From Streptomyces sp. DH5 (GTDB taxonomy: Bacteria; Actinomycetota; Actinomycetes; Streptomycetales; Streptomycetaceae): 64,000 nt of DNA. Below the pieces are notes generated by a model that saw nothing but the letters and a program-made list of their open reading frames with translations, made no database searches and was not told the origin of the DNA. Positions 46,591-55,409 of this stretch are shown here, one piece after another. Made by a program: the position numbers and the translations under genes. Each line of letters starts with the position of its first letter. The first letter of the stretch is position 1. Location: assembly GCF_020873915.1 (NCBI RefSeq), contig NZ_JAHWGP010000007.1, positions 124,001 to 188,000 on the forward strand, given 5' to 3'.

Positions 46591-47373
46591 GTGTCCGAGA
46601 ACTCCACCTCAGCCACCGACCTCACGTCGCAGTACACCGCTCAGGTCGCGAACGACCTGGAGCGCAACGTCAAGGAGCAGGAGCGGGTCACCGCCGAGAT
46701 CGCGGCGCTGCAGGAGCAGTTGACGGTGCTTCAGCACGACCACACGATCCTCGTGAACATGCAGCAGGCCCTCGGTCTCGCCTCGGCGCCCGCCGGGCTC
46801 GCGCCCGTGCAGGACCCCACGGACGCGTCCGACGCGGAGGCGGCACCGGGCGGAGCCACCGTCCCGGCGCCGCGCGGGCGGAGCGGGAGCGGGCCGGGCG
46901 ACCAGAAGCCGAAGCGGACGAAGAGGCAGGCCGCGCGCACCACGCCCGCCAGGCCGGCGCGCAAGTCGGCCCCGGCCTCGGCGGAGCGCCCCAAGTCGCG
47001 GGCGGGCAAGGCCCAGCCGAGCAGGAGCAAGGCGGTCAAGGAGCAGGCCTCCGAGGAGCGGACGGTCGAGGAGCAGACGGTCGAGACGCAGTCGGCGAAG
47101 GCGCAGGGAGGCCGGACGGACGGACCCAAGCTGGTCGAGCTCGTCCGCGCGCACCTGGACGGGCAGAGCGAGCCGCGTTCGGCGGCGGAGGTGGCCGCGG
47201 CCCTCGGGGAGGCGCACCCCGAGCGCACCTTCAGGACCACGGTGGTGCGCAACACCCTGGAGGGTCTGGTCGCCCGCAACCGCGCCCAGCGCACCAAGCA
47301 GGGCACGTCCGTTTTCTACACCGCCCCCGACACCGCCGAGGAGACCGCGACGGCCGGGGATGCACGGTCCTGA
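46591..47373 (+). CDS. Putative regulator with coiled-coil N terminus and winged-helix C terminus
   Basis: 260 residues in three parts: a coiled coil (ERNVKEQERVTAEIAALQEQ, residues 24-60), a long basic Lys/Ala/Pro linker reminiscent of histone-H1-like tails (PARPARKSAPASAERPKS), and a C-terminal winged-helix-like fold (PRSAAEVAAALGEAHPERTF, TTVVRNTLEGLVARN). GTG start after AAAGGGG. Likely DNA-binding; no family name can be given with confidence. Confidence 0.65.
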   Translation: MSENSTSATDLTSQYTAQVANDLERNVKEQERVTAEIAALQEQLTVLQHDHTILVNMQQALGLASAPAGLAPVQDPTDASDAEAAPGGATVPAPRGRSGSGPGDQKPKRTKRQAARTTPARPARKSAPASAERPKSRAGKAQPSRSKAVKEQASEERTVEEQTVETQSAKAQGGRTDGPKLVELVRAHLDGQSEPRSAAEVAAALGEAHPERTFRTTVVRNTLEGLVARNRAQRTKQGTSVFYTAPDTAEETATAGDARS

Positions 47374-47404
47374 CACCGTCCCACCCGGAGGCCGCGGGCG
47401 GGCA

Positions 47405-47965
47405 GTGACGTACGTCCACCGGATCGAAGGTGACCCGGGTGCGGCCCGCGCCGTCGGCCCGGACGACCTCGACCGACCCGTCCTCGACCGACCCGTCCTC
47501 GACCAGCACGTCCTCCACGGAGTCCGGCAACGGCGCCGGAGGGGGTTCCGCGGTGAGGGACGCCACGGCGACGTGCACGGAGGGTGCCCTCGCAGTGGCC
47601 GGTGAGGCACGGGACCCGACCCGGGCCCGGGGAGGGTCCAGGCCGTGCCCTGCGGGGCGCGGACGAGTTCCGGCGCCGGGTCTCCCAGCCGTGCGGTCCG
47701 TACGGGGCGGAGGGCAGGGACTCGCCGGGGCCGGTGGCCCAGCCGGTGTGGGTGAGCCGGGTGTCCGCCGGCGCACCCCACCCACCACCCGGTGCGCCGC
47801 GGTTCGTGGCGGCCGCGCGCCACGGTGACGCGCTCCACGCGCAGGCGCGACACCGTAGGAGGACCCACGTCGAAGACGGGCCGTTGCCAGGAGGCCGCCC
47901 GGCCCCAGCCGTCGCCGGGGCCGGCGCTGAGGGGTTTCTGCCGGTTCCCGCACGGCCGGGGCCGG
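47405..47965 (-). pseudogene. Decayed beta-sandwich-like gene with several frameshifts
   Basis: On the minus strand the coding signal (GC-rich third positions) jumps between frames: DGWGRAASWQRPVFDVGPP and SRLRVERVTVA (~47920-47815), RGAPGGGWGAPADTRLTHTG and ATGPGESLPSAPYGPHGW (~47815-47690), VRAPQGTAWTLPGPGSG (~47690-47610), then SVHVAVASLTAEPPPA and VRADGAGRTRVTFDPVDV (~47590-47410). Together ~180 residues of one protein, perhaps a carbohydrate-binding or hydrolase tail, lacking an intact start and stop. It follows the glycosyltransferase unit. Confidence 0.55.
47471..47500 (-). repeat. 15-bp tandem repeat inside the decayed gene
   Basis: Two perfect copies of GACCGACCCGTCCTC (47471-47485, 47486-47500) and a third degenerate copy to 47515. 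On the minus strand they encode repeats of Val-Glu-Asp-Gly-Ser. Confidence 0.9.
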
Positions 47966-47966
47966 T

Positions 47967-48770
47967 TCAGCTCGCGGCGTTCACCTCGACGGACAGGTCG
48001 TTGTCGACCGTGTAGTACGGGCGGACCGCCGAGCCGCCGACGGTGACCCTCGGGTACACGAAGACGCCCCTGCGGTCCGCCACGTCGTCCAGGAGGCGGC
48101 CGATCCTGACCGACGGCGCGTCGCCCCCCGGGCGCAGGAAGACGTCCCAGGTCCGGCTGCCGGCACCCGTCAGTTCTCCGTAGGCGACCGTGAAGGAGAA
48201 GGTGCCGCCGCCTTCCGCGGCCGGCCGCGCCGGGACGGTGAGCACCGTGTCCCGGTCGGTTCGCAGCCTCAGCAACACCTCCGCCCCGTTCGTCAGTTCG
48301 GCTCCGTGGAGGCGGGCGCGCACGGTCATCGCGCCGTCGGCGATGACGAGAGGGCCGGCCTCGGCGTGGGCGGGGCGCAGCCAGGTCCGTATCGCGAGGA
48401 AACCGTCCTCGGTGGTGTACGGCACCCGGACGGCCACCGGGGACGGCCGATCGCGCAGGCCGCCGTCCACGAGCGCCCGCACGTCCCGCGGTCCGGGGCG
48501 CAGCCGCTCGCGCCCGGTGTCCGGACCGGGGCGCAGGTACACGTCCCAACGGCCCTCGGCCAGCCGGGGCCCCGGCTCCAGCACGGTGTGGAACTCCCCG
48601 TCGTCGCCGTGGGGTTCGAGGCCGAGAGTGTGGGTGGTCTCCTCGGGCCGGCCTTTCTTGGGACGCAGCACCAGAACCAGTTCGGGACGCGCGGCCTCGG
48701 GCGGTGACAGCCGGAAGGTGATCCGGCCGTCGGCGTCGACGGTGCAGCGGGTGCGGAGCAGGGTGCTCAC
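47967..48770 (-). CDS. Uncharacterised beta-rich protein coupled to a glycosyltransferase
   Basis: 267 residues with two similar halves, each containing strand-rich WDVYLRPGPDTGRERLRPG / WDVFLRPGGDAPSVRIGRL. This internal duplication suggests two Ig-like or jelly-roll domains. Its ATG overlaps the glycosyltransferase stop (ATGA), so the two are co-translated. Related genes in actinobacteria accompany transferases of teichoic-acid-like polymers; function here is unproven. Confidence 0.75.
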   Translation of the reverse strand: MSTLLRTRCTVDADGRITFRLSPPEAARPELVLVLRPKKGRPEETTHTLGLEPHGDDGEFHTVLEPGPRLAEGRWDVYLRPGPDTGRERLRPGPRDVRALVDGGLRDRPSPVAVRVPYTTEDGFLAIRTWLRPAHAEAGPLVIADGAMTVRARLHGAELTNGAEVLLRLRTDRDTVLTVPARPAAEGGGTFSFTVAYGELTGAGSRTWDVFLRPGGDAPSVRIGRLLDDVADRRGVFVYPRVTVGGSAVRPYYTVDNDLSVEVNAAS

Positions 48771-50035
48771 GTGCGTCCCTTCCGTACGGTGCGCAGCGCG
48801 CTCGAGGCGGCGGCGCGGGCGAGGTCGCGGGCCGCGTGGCCCTGGCTGACGAGGGTGCGGTGCATCCCGTCCCGTGACGGGGTTCCGGGTCGACCGCCGC
48901 CGCGGCGGGCCTCGACGGCCTCCTGGAGCATGCGTTCGGCCTGGGCGACGACCGGGCCGGGGGCGAAGCGGCGCGCGTTGTCCAGCGCGGCCCTGCCCAT
49001 GCGGCGACGCAGCTCGTCGTCGCGGACCAGGCCGAGGAGCGCCTCGCCGAAGGCGGCGCTGTCGCCGACCGGCACCAGCCGGCCGTCCTCACCGTCCTTG
49101 ATGATCTCCCCGGGGCCGTAGGGGCAGTCGGTGCTCACGAAGGGCAGTCCGCAGCGCATCGCCTCGACGAGGGTCATGCCGAACGGCTCGAAGTTGGAGG
49201 CGGCCACGCCGATCGAGCCCTTGACCCACTCGGCTTCCATGGGCGTCGCCGCACCCATGAGGAAGACGTTGTTCCACAGGCCGAGCCTCTCGATCAGCCC
49301 GCGCAGCCGGTCCTGTTCCTCCCCCTTGCCGTAGATGCGCAACTGCCAGTCGGGGAACTCCGCGGCGACCCGGGCGAACGCCTCGATGATCAGGTCGAAC
49401 CGCTTGACGGGAACCAGCCGGCCGGCCGCCACCACGACCTTGGCGGTGGCGTCGGCGGTGGGCAGTACGGGGTCGGGGACGCTGTTCGGCAGGGCCTCCA
49501 CCCGTACCCCGGGCAGTCTCATCTTGCGCCGGTAGGAGGCGGCGTCCGCCTCCGTGACGGTGGTGATCACGTCCAGCCCGCGGTAGGCACGGCGCAGCGC
49601 GGTGCGCAGCGCGGGCGAATGGTTGTCCAGGGTGAGGTGTTCCTGGCCGACGCGTACGACGTGCCGGGGAGCCTGGAGGGCGAGGTGCACGTTGAGTCCG
49701 GGGCGGGTGCCGATCACCACGTCGGCGGCGGTGTCCGCGAGGGACTCGGCGATCCGCCGGTCCGTCAGCTCGCTGTACTGGTGGTAGCGGTATTCGGCGG
49801 CAGGGAAGACCCCGGCCGGTCTTCGGTGCAGGGGGTGGTCCTGCTCCCGGCGGAGGTCCACCAGCGCCCGCAGCCGCACGCCCGGGTGCGGAGTGAGGTT
49901 GGGGTGCTCCCGGTGGCGTAACGCCGAGACGATCTCCACGTCGTGACGTTCGGCGAGTGCGCCCGCCAGGTTGAACGTCGTGGTGATCGTGCCTCCTATC
50001 CCATAGGCGTTGTGGATCAGAAAGGAAACCTTCAT
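48767..50035 (-). CDS. Family 4-type glycosyltransferase (GT-B)
   Basis: 422 residues: N-terminal MKVSFLIHNAYGIGGTITTT, C-terminal nucleotide-sugar half with VVVAAGRLVPVKRFDLIIEA, and the E-x7-E motif FEPFGMTLVEAMRCGLP. ATG 50035 is the natural GT4 start; a GTG five codons upstream exists. Likely adds a sugar to an envelope polymer or glycolipid. Paired with the beta-rich protein downstream. Confidence 0.9.
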   Translation of the reverse strand: MKVSFLIHNAYGIGGTITTTFNLAGALAERHDVEIVSALRHREHPNLTPHPGVRLRALVDLRREQDHPLHRRPAGVFPAAEYRYHQYSELTDRRIAESLADTAADVVIGTRPGLNVHLALQAPRHVVRVGQEHLTLDNHSPALRTALRRAYRGLDVITTVTEADAASYRRKMRLPGVRVEALPNSVPDPVLPTADATAKVVVAAGRLVPVKRFDLIIEAFARVAAEFPDWQLRIYGKGEEQDRLRGLIERLGLWNNVFLMGAATPMEAEWVKGSIGVAASNFEPFGMTLVEAMRCGLPFVSTDCPYGPGEIIKDGEDGRLVPVGDSAAFGEALLGLVRDDELRRRMGRAALDNARRFAPGPVVAQAERMLQEAVEARRGGGRPGTPSRDGMHRTLVSQGHAARDLARAAASSALRTVRKGRT

Positions 50036-50100
50036 GGCGGTCAAGACCACACCGAGGCTTCAGAAGTTGTCTGCTGTTACCACTTTGTTTCCGCCGGTGA

Positions 50101-50511
50101 TCATGCTCGGGCCGTCGGGTCCCCGTGCCCGATCCGCATCCCGGGGCGGCGGCGGTGCACGGTGAGGTACGTCAGCCCGTCCGGGCCGGCGGCGAGGCTC
50201 CGGGTGGAGCCGTGCGGGAGCCAGGTCAGGGTGCCGCCGGCGAGGATGTGCGGGCCGTCGGGCGCGGTGAGGGTCCCGGTGCCCCCGAGGACCAGCAGGA
50301 GCACGTCGAGTTCGGGCTCGCGGTGGGTGTCGACCCGGTGGTCCGGCGGGAGGTGCACGACGTTGGCGTCGAGTTGCCGGCCGGGCTCCGCGAGCCGCCA
50401 CAGGGCACCGGCGGACCCGTCGCCGGCCGCGGCGGCCAGCTCGGCCGTGTCGCACAGGATCCGCGGGAGGGGAAGGTCCTCGTCCGGCGTGCCGCCGTCG
50501 TCCGACGTCAT
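50101..50511 (-). CDS. Cupin-domain protein
   Basis: 136-residue small cupin with VHLPPDHRVDTHREPELDVL (metal ligands His...His...Glu) and GGTLTWLPHGSTRSL carrying the second histidine. Such domains bind metal or act as ligand sensors; no catalytic activity can be assigned. Stands alone between the glycosyltransferase and a divergent small membrane protein. Confidence 0.8.
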   Translation of the reverse strand: MTSDDGGTPDEDLPLPRILCDTAELAAAAGDGSAGALWRLAEPGRQLDANVVHLPPDHRVDTHREPELDVLLLVLGGTGTLTAPDGPHILAGGTLTWLPHGSTRSLAAGPDGLTYLTVHRRRPGMRIGHGDPTARA

Positions 50512-50732
50512 GAGGTGTCACCGTCCCCTGTGCCCGTGCGCGTTCGCCCTGCGACGTCGAACCTAGCATCCGCGTCCGGGCGGCGGCGGCGCCCTGGCCG
50601 GGGTGTCCGGACGCCCTCTGTCCCGCGGATTTCACGCTGTGCGATGATCCTGCCCCGGACCCCGGACCCCGGACCCGACGATCCGGCCGAGAGGCCGACG
50701 CGGGCTGACGCAGACGAGAGGAATGACGGCAC

Positions 50733-51245
50733 GTGACCGCGCAGAGCCCGGACGCCGGCGGACCGCCGGACGAGCACGACGGTACGCCGTCCGTGCCGGA
50801 GGACGTCTGGCAGCGGTTCCTCACCGACACCGAGCACGCCATCCGCGCCACCGCTCCGAAGGAACCGCCGGCGCACCAGCGGACGGCACCCCCGCCGCCC
50901 CGCCCGCAGGCCGGCGCATCGCGCACGGACGACGGTGCGAGGGCGGCGGTCGGTGATCTGTGGCGTCCTGACGATCCGTGGGAGGGCCCGTCCTGGCGGG
51001 ACCTGGACCGCGGGGCCAAACTGCGCCGTACCGGACGCGTGGTGGGCACGGCGGCCGCGATCGCCCTGGCGCTGGGCGCGTGGTCCCTGCTGTCCACCGG
51101 CGCGGGCACGCCGGTCGAGGGGCCCGGCGGCGACACCGTCCTGCAGCAGTCGGAGGTGGCACCGGCGGACGTGCCGACGGGGGCGTCCGAGCCGTCGGGG
51201 TTCGCCTCCCCGTCACCGTCCGGCCCCGCCGTCCAGGCGGGTTGA
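50733..51245 (+). CDS. Uncharacterised single-pass membrane protein
   Basis: 170 residues, not recognised. An acidic, Pro-rich cytoplasmic part (VPEDVWQRFLTDTEHAIRA) precedes one membrane helix (VVGTAAAIALALGAWSLL, ~residues 102-120) and a Ser/Pro/Gly-rich outer tail, an anti-sigma-like topology. GTG start with GAGAGG a little far upstream (~11 bases). Converges with pgm across a terminator. Confidence 0.6.
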   Translation: MTAQSPDAGGPPDEHDGTPSVPEDVWQRFLTDTEHAIRATAPKEPPAHQRTAPPPPRPQAGASRTDDGARAAVGDLWRPDDPWEGPSWRDLDRGAKLRRTGRVVGTAAAIALALGAWSLLSTGAGTPVEGPGGDTVLQQSEVAPADVPTGASEPSGFASPSPSGPAVQAG

Positions 51246-51257
51246 GGCGTCCCGGCC

Positions 51258-51278
51258 GTCCCGGGAGACGACCGGGAC
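51258..51278. terminator. Bidirectional terminator between the membrane protein gene and pgm
   Basis: GTCCCGG and CCGGGAC pair across a 7-base loop in the 43-bp convergent gap. Confidence 0.55.
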
Positions 51279-51288
51279 ACTCGGGGGA

Positions 51289-52929
51289 TCAGCCGCCCAG
51301 TGCCGCGAGGACCACGGCCTTGGCCTCCTCCTGTACCCGGCCGAGGTGCTCGGGTCCCTGGAACGACTCGGCGTAGATCTTGTACACGTCCTCGGTGCCC
51401 GACGGGCGGGCGGCGAACCAGGCACTGTCCGTGGTCACCTTGATGCCGCCGATGGACGCGCCGTTGCCCGGGGCCTCGGTGAGCACCGCGGTGACCTGCT
51501 CCCCCGCGAGGGTGTCGGCGGTCACCTGGGCCGGGGAGAGCTTCGCCAGGCGGGCCTTCTCCTCGCGGGTGGCGGGGGCGTCGACGCGCTCGTAGGCCGG
51601 CGCACCGAAACGGGCGGTGAGCGCCGTGTAGTGCTCGGAGGGCGTCTTCCCGGTGACCGCCGTGATCTCGGAGGCGAGCAGCGCGAGGATGATGCCGTCC
51701 TTGTCGGTGGTCCACACCGAGCCGTCCCGGCGCAGGAACGACGCCCCGGCCGACTCCTCACCGCCGAAACCGAGCGAGCCGTCGACGAGACCGTCCACGA
51801 ACCACTTGAAACCGACGGGCACTTCGACCAGTTCCCGCTTCAGATCGGCGGCGACCCGGTCGATCATCGCGGAGGACACCAGTGTCTTGCCGACCCCGGC
51901 CGCCGCCGGCCACCGCTCACGGTGCGCGAAGAGGTAACCGATCGCGGTGGCGAGGTAGTGGTTGGGGTTCATCAGTCCGGCGTCCGGGGTGACGATGCCG
52001 TGCCGGTCCGCGTCGGCGTCGTTGCCGGTGGCGATGTCGAAGCGGTCGCGCCGGCCGATGAGGGAGGCCATGGCGTACGGCGACGAGCAGTCCATGCGGA
52101 TCCGGCCGTCCCAGTCCAGGGTCATGAACCGCCAGGTGGGATCGGTGAGCGGGTTGACCACCGTCAGGTCGAGCCGGTGCTGTTCGGCGATCCGGCCCCA
52201 GTAGGCGACGGACGCCCCGCCCAGCGGATCGGCGCCGATGCGGACACCGGCCGCGCGGATCGCTTCGAGGTCCAGCACGCTGTCCAGGTCCGCGACATAG
52301 GTGCCGAGGAAGTCGTAGCGACCGGTTCCGGGTGCGGTGAGCGCGCGGGCGTACGGGATGCGGCGGACGTCCTTGAGACCGCCGCGGATGATGTCGTTGG
52401 CCCGGTCCTGGATCCAGCCGGTCGCGTCCGAACCCGCGGGTCCGCCGCTGGGCGGGTTGTACTTGAATCCGCCGTCGGCGGGCGGGTTGTGGGACGGGGT
52501 GACGACGACGCCGTCCGCGAGGCCCGTGGAGCGGCCCCGGTTGTGGGCGAGGATGGCGTGCGAGACGGCCGGGGTCGGCGTGTAGCCGTCGGCGCTGTCG
52601 ATGAGCACCGTGACCCCGTTGGCGGCGAACACCTCCAGCGCGGTGACCCGGGCGGGCTCGGAGAGCGCGTGGGTGTCGGCGCCAAGGAACAGGGGCCCGT
52701 CGGTGCCCTGTCCGGCACGGTACTCGCAGATGGCCTGGCTGGTCGCGGCGATGTGGTCCTCGTTGAACGCGGCCGTCAGGGACGAACCGCGATGTCCCGA
52801 CGTCCCGAAGGCGACACGCTGTCCCGGATCCTCGGGATCGGGGTGCAGCGCGTAGTACGCCGTGACCAGCCGAGCGACGTCGACGAGATCCTCGGGGCCG
52901 GCCGGGCCGCCCGCTCGCTCGTGCTGCAT
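51289..52929 (-). CDS. pgm: Phosphoglucomutase (alpha-D-glucose phosphate-specific)
   Basis: 546 residues, interconverting glucose-1-phosphate and glucose-6-phosphate for glycogen, trehalose and envelope sugars. Active-site phosphoserine loop [13 protein letters not shown], Mg site [10 protein letters not shown], sugar loop [10 protein letters not shown] and phosphate-binding [15 protein letters not shown]-terminal [13 protein letters not shown] is diagnostic. GGAGGAG lies ideally before ATG 52929. A single gene. Confidence 0.96.
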   Translation of the reverse strand: MQHERAGGPAGPEDLVDVARLVTAYYALHPDPEDPGQRVAFGTSGHRGSSLTAAFNEDHIAATSQAICEYRAGQGTDGPLFLGADTHALSEPARVTALEVFAANGVTVLIDSADGYTPTPAVSHAILAHNRGRSTGLADGVVVTPSHNPPADGGFKYNPPSGGPAGSDATGWIQDRANDIIRGGLKDVRRIPYARALTAPGTGRYDFLGTYVADLDSVLDLEAIRAAGVRIGADPLGGASVAYWGRIAEQHRLDLTVVNPLTDPTWRFMTLDWDGRIRMDCSSPYAMASLIGRRDRFDIATGNDADADRHGIVTPDAGLMNPNHYLATAIGYLFAHRERWPAAAGVGKTLVSSAMIDRVAADLKRELVEVPVGFKWFVDGLVDGSLGFGGEESAGASFLRRDGSVWTTDKDGIILALLASEITAVTGKTPSEHYTALTARFGAPAYERVDAPATREEKARLAKLSPAQVTADTLAGEQVTAVLTEAPGNGASIGGIKVTTDSAWFAARPSGTEDVYKIYAESFQGPEHLGRVQEEAKAVVLAALGG

Positions 52930-53080
52930 GTACCCACTCCTCCGCACGGGTTGGTTCTTCGCTTGCGGAGACATCTTTCCCCTTCGGGGCCGCACCGCGC
53001 GAGTGGGCCCGGCGCCGCCGGGCCCGGCTCCGCGAGCCGCGGCCGGATCCTCCGTCCCGGACCTGTGTTCCCTCGCGGAG

Positions 53081-53512
53081 TCAGATCCGTCCGCCGGTCA
53101 GCCGGGTGAGGGGGCCGTGGGTGTGGCGTTCCGCGCGGCGGCCCACCGCGTAGGAGGCGGCGGTCAGCGCGGTCAGTCCGGCCGCGGCCCCGGCGGCCAC
53201 GAGCCTGCGGTTGGCGATCACCGTCCAGGCCGTCTTGGCACCGGCCGCTACCTGCCCCGTCGTGGCGACGACCGCGCGGCGGCCCGCCTCGACGCCCTTG
53301 GCCGCGGTCTGTGCGGCTCCGCTCGCCGCCTGCGCCGCGCGCCCGGCACCCGAAGCGGTCGCCGACGCCGCGTCACCCGCCTTGTCGGCGGCGTTGCCCG
53401 CCGCCTTCCCGGCAGGGGCGGTCGCCTTGTCCGCCGCCTCGCGCGTCTTGGAGGCGGCGGAGCGGGCGGTGGTCGTGGTCTTCTGGTTGGCGTTCTTGCT
53501 CTGTTCACTCAT
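53081..53512 (-). CDS. Ala/Lys-rich repetitive protein with C-terminal hydrophobic segment
   Basis: 143 residues, very rich in Ala, Lys, Thr and Gly in an 11-mer-like helical pattern ([20 protein letters not shown]), recalling LEA-like or histone-like stress proteins. A short hydrophobic segment ([19 protein letters not shown]) near the C terminus could associate with membrane. Function unknown; may protect against desiccation or bind nucleic acid. Confidence 0.65.
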   Translation of the reverse strand: MSEQSKNANQKTTTTARSAASKTREAADKATAPAGKAAGNAADKAGDAASATASGAGRAAQAASGAAQTAAKGVEAGRRAVVATTGQVAAGAKTAWTVIANRRLVAAGAAAGLTALTAASYAVGRRAERHTHGPLTRLTGGRI

Positions 53513-53850
53513 GGACACCCGACTTGCCGCTGTCCTCCGCGGCAAACTCGCCCTTTCGCACGGGCGGTCGCCCGGCCGCAGCCGGGCGCCGCCGGCCAAC
53601 ACCTGGCGCGGCGGGCGGGTTTCGCGGTGGAGCCGGGAGCGCGATGTCGGGGTCTCGCGCTCCGCGCCGTCCGTCGCGGCCCGTCGGACGGCCCGGGAGC
53701 GGACCGCGTGGGCGTGCGGTCCGAGGCGGAGGTGTACTCCGCCTCGGTAGAGCCCGGGCCCCTCGGCCGGGGCGCAGGGCTGACTCCGCCCGCAGGGGGT
53801 AGGCGGACTACCGCAGGCATCACAGCGGACCCCCGCGGAGAGGAGCACCC

Positions 53851-54000
53851 ATGCCGAGCATGATGGAGCGCATCAAGCAGTTCGCCAGGAGCCCCCAGGG
53901 ACGGCGTACCACCGAACAGGTGCGCAGGGCCGCGGCCGACCCCCGGCGCCGGGCCCAGGCCCAGCGTCTGCTGGGCAGGTTCCGCGGCGGTCACCGCTGA
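53851..54000 (+). CDS. Small basic protein (49 aa)
   Basis: Short ORF with excellent GGAGAGGAG upstream. Sequence begins MPSMMERIKQFARSPQGRR and ends RLLGRFRGGHR; 30% Arg/Lys, one amphipathic helix expected. Third positions are G/C as in real genes. A terminator-like hairpin follows at 54019. Likely a nucleoid- or membrane-associated small protein; not characterised. Confidence 0.75.
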   Translation: MPSMMERIKQFARSPQGRRTTEQVRRAAADPRRRAQAQRLLGRFRGGHR

Positions 54001-54018
54001 ACCCCGCCCCTCCCCCGC

Positions 54019-54050
54019 GCACGGTCCGGCGCACCTCGGCCGGGCCGTGC
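54019..54050 (+). terminator. Terminator after the 49-aa gene
   Basis: GCACGGTCCGGC pairs with GCCGGGCCGTGC (one T-G wobble) across an 8-base loop, 18 bases after the small-gene stop. Confidence 0.65.
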
Positions 54051-54073
54051 GACCGTGACCAGGAAGGACCACC

Positions 54074-54499
54074 ATGACCGGATCGTCGGTCCGCGCAGTG
54101 GGATGGGCGCGCTCACTGCCGTTGGACAGCGAGGTGAAGGCGGCCCGGGACTGGGCACGCGAGCACCTCGACGCGCTGGACTGGACCACCACCGCTCCCG
54201 AGGCGGTGGACGCCGTGCTGCTGACGGTGTCGGAGCTCGTCACCAACGCCCACCGGCACGCCCACAGCAACGCCCAACTGATCATGACATGGGACCAGCG
54301 GTGTCTGCACATCTCGGTGCACGACACCTCGGCCGCCCTGCCCGCGCCCCGGGGGCCGAGCACCGAACGGGTCGGGGGACGCGGCATGTTCCTCGTCGAC
54401 GCCCTGGCAGACGCGTGGGAGGCGCATCCCTGCCCCCACGGCAAGACCGTCACCGCCTGCTTCCACGGGCCCGGGCCGGCGGGACCGCAACAGCACTGA
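54074..54499 (+). CDS. RsbW-like anti-sigma/GHKL ATPase domain protein
   Basis: 141 residues, only a HATPase domain: N-box ELVTNAHRHA, G1 HDTSAALPA and G2 ERVGGRGMFLVDALADAWEA. Such proteins in Streptomyces are partner-switching kinases that bind sigma factors or phosphorylate STAS proteins. Good AAGGA ribosome site. It heads a set containing PP2C, B12-binding and STAS proteins, so its partner may be among them. Confidence 0.88.
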   Translation: MTGSSVRAVGWARSLPLDSEVKAARDWAREHLDALDWTTTAPEAVDAVLLTVSELVTNAHRHAHSNAQLIMTWDQRCLHISVHDTSAALPAPRGPSTERVGGRGMFLVDALADAWEAHPCPHGKTVTACFHGPGPAGPQQH

Positions 54500-54573
54500 G
54501 CGGGGGCGGTGCACGGCAGGACCACGGCCCCGCCGTACGATCGGCCGGTCCGATCCCGCAAGGAGCCCGCCCG

Positions 54574-55257
54574 GTGACCGCCGTCCTCCCACCGCCCCGC
54601 ACCGCCGCCGTCACGCTCCCGCACCCGCGGCGCCTCACCCGGGAGGAGGACGGCGACCGGCTGCACGCGCTGCTCTGGGCGCCGGGCGAGGGCCGGAGGA
54701 TGGTCAGCAGCGCGGTGCTCGGCGGCGGCATCGGCGAGCGTGCCTGGGTCCTGAACGCGCAGGTCTCCCACGGCTACCGGCGCACCGACCCCGAACGGCA
54801 TCTCGCGGGCCTCGCCTCCGCCGCCGGGGTCCGGGGCCCAGGGGTGGGACTGATGACGGCGGCGGACGTCTCGGCGTACGCCCACGGACACGACGAGGGC
54901 GCGGACGCGTTCGTCACGGCCGGGATCGACGTGCGCGGCTGGGCCGCCGTGCCCGGCGCGGGCGGGCGCGGACCGCAGCCGCCGGGCACGATCAACATCG
55001 TCGCCGCGGTACCCGTGCCGCTGACCGACTCCGCCCTGGTCAACGCGGTGGCCACAGCCACGGAGGCGAAGGTGCAGGCTCTGGTGGAGACCGGTCACGA
55101 CGCTTCAGGCACCCCCACCGACGCGGTGTGCGTGATAGCCGTCACGCCTGCCCACGGTGAGGAGCCGCACGCCTTCGGCGGGCCCCGGTCCCTGTGGGGA
55201 GCACGGCTGGCCCGCGCCGTCCACCACGCCGTGCGGACGGCCCTCACGGCGCCCTGA
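54574..55257 (+). CDS. cbiZ: Adenosylcobinamide amidohydrolase (CbiZ-like)
   Basis: 227 residues. CbiZ removes the aminopropanol tail of cobinamides so that cobyric acid can be re-used (cobamide remodelling). Recognisable family segments: SSAVLGGGIGERAWVLNAQV, GVGLMTAADVSAYAHG, GTINIVAAVPVPLTDSALV and GTPTDAVCVIA, the last two being typical. GTG start with AAGGAG. Not next to other cobalamin genes but beside a B12-binding sensor, hence of interest. Confidence 0.87.
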   Translation: MTAVLPPPRTAAVTLPHPRRLTREEDGDRLHALLWAPGEGRRMVSSAVLGGGIGERAWVLNAQVSHGYRRTDPERHLAGLASAAGVRGPGVGLMTAADVSAYAHGHDEGADAFVTAGIDVRGWAAVPGAGGRGPQPPGTINIVAAVPVPLTDSALVNAVATATEAKVQALVETGHDASGTPTDAVCVIAVTPAHGEEPHAFGGPRSLWGARLARAVHHAVRTALTAP

Positions 55258-55409
55258 GGCCGACCTGTCACGCGAACACCTGGCGCCTGGAGTGGAAGTC
55301 GCGTTCCGGGGTACGCAGCCGCCGGTGAGCATGCCGATGCCCGGGTCGGTTGCTTTCGCGGCGACGGATGAGGGACCGTGGCAACTGAACCGATTTCCCC
55401 GGCAGAGAG

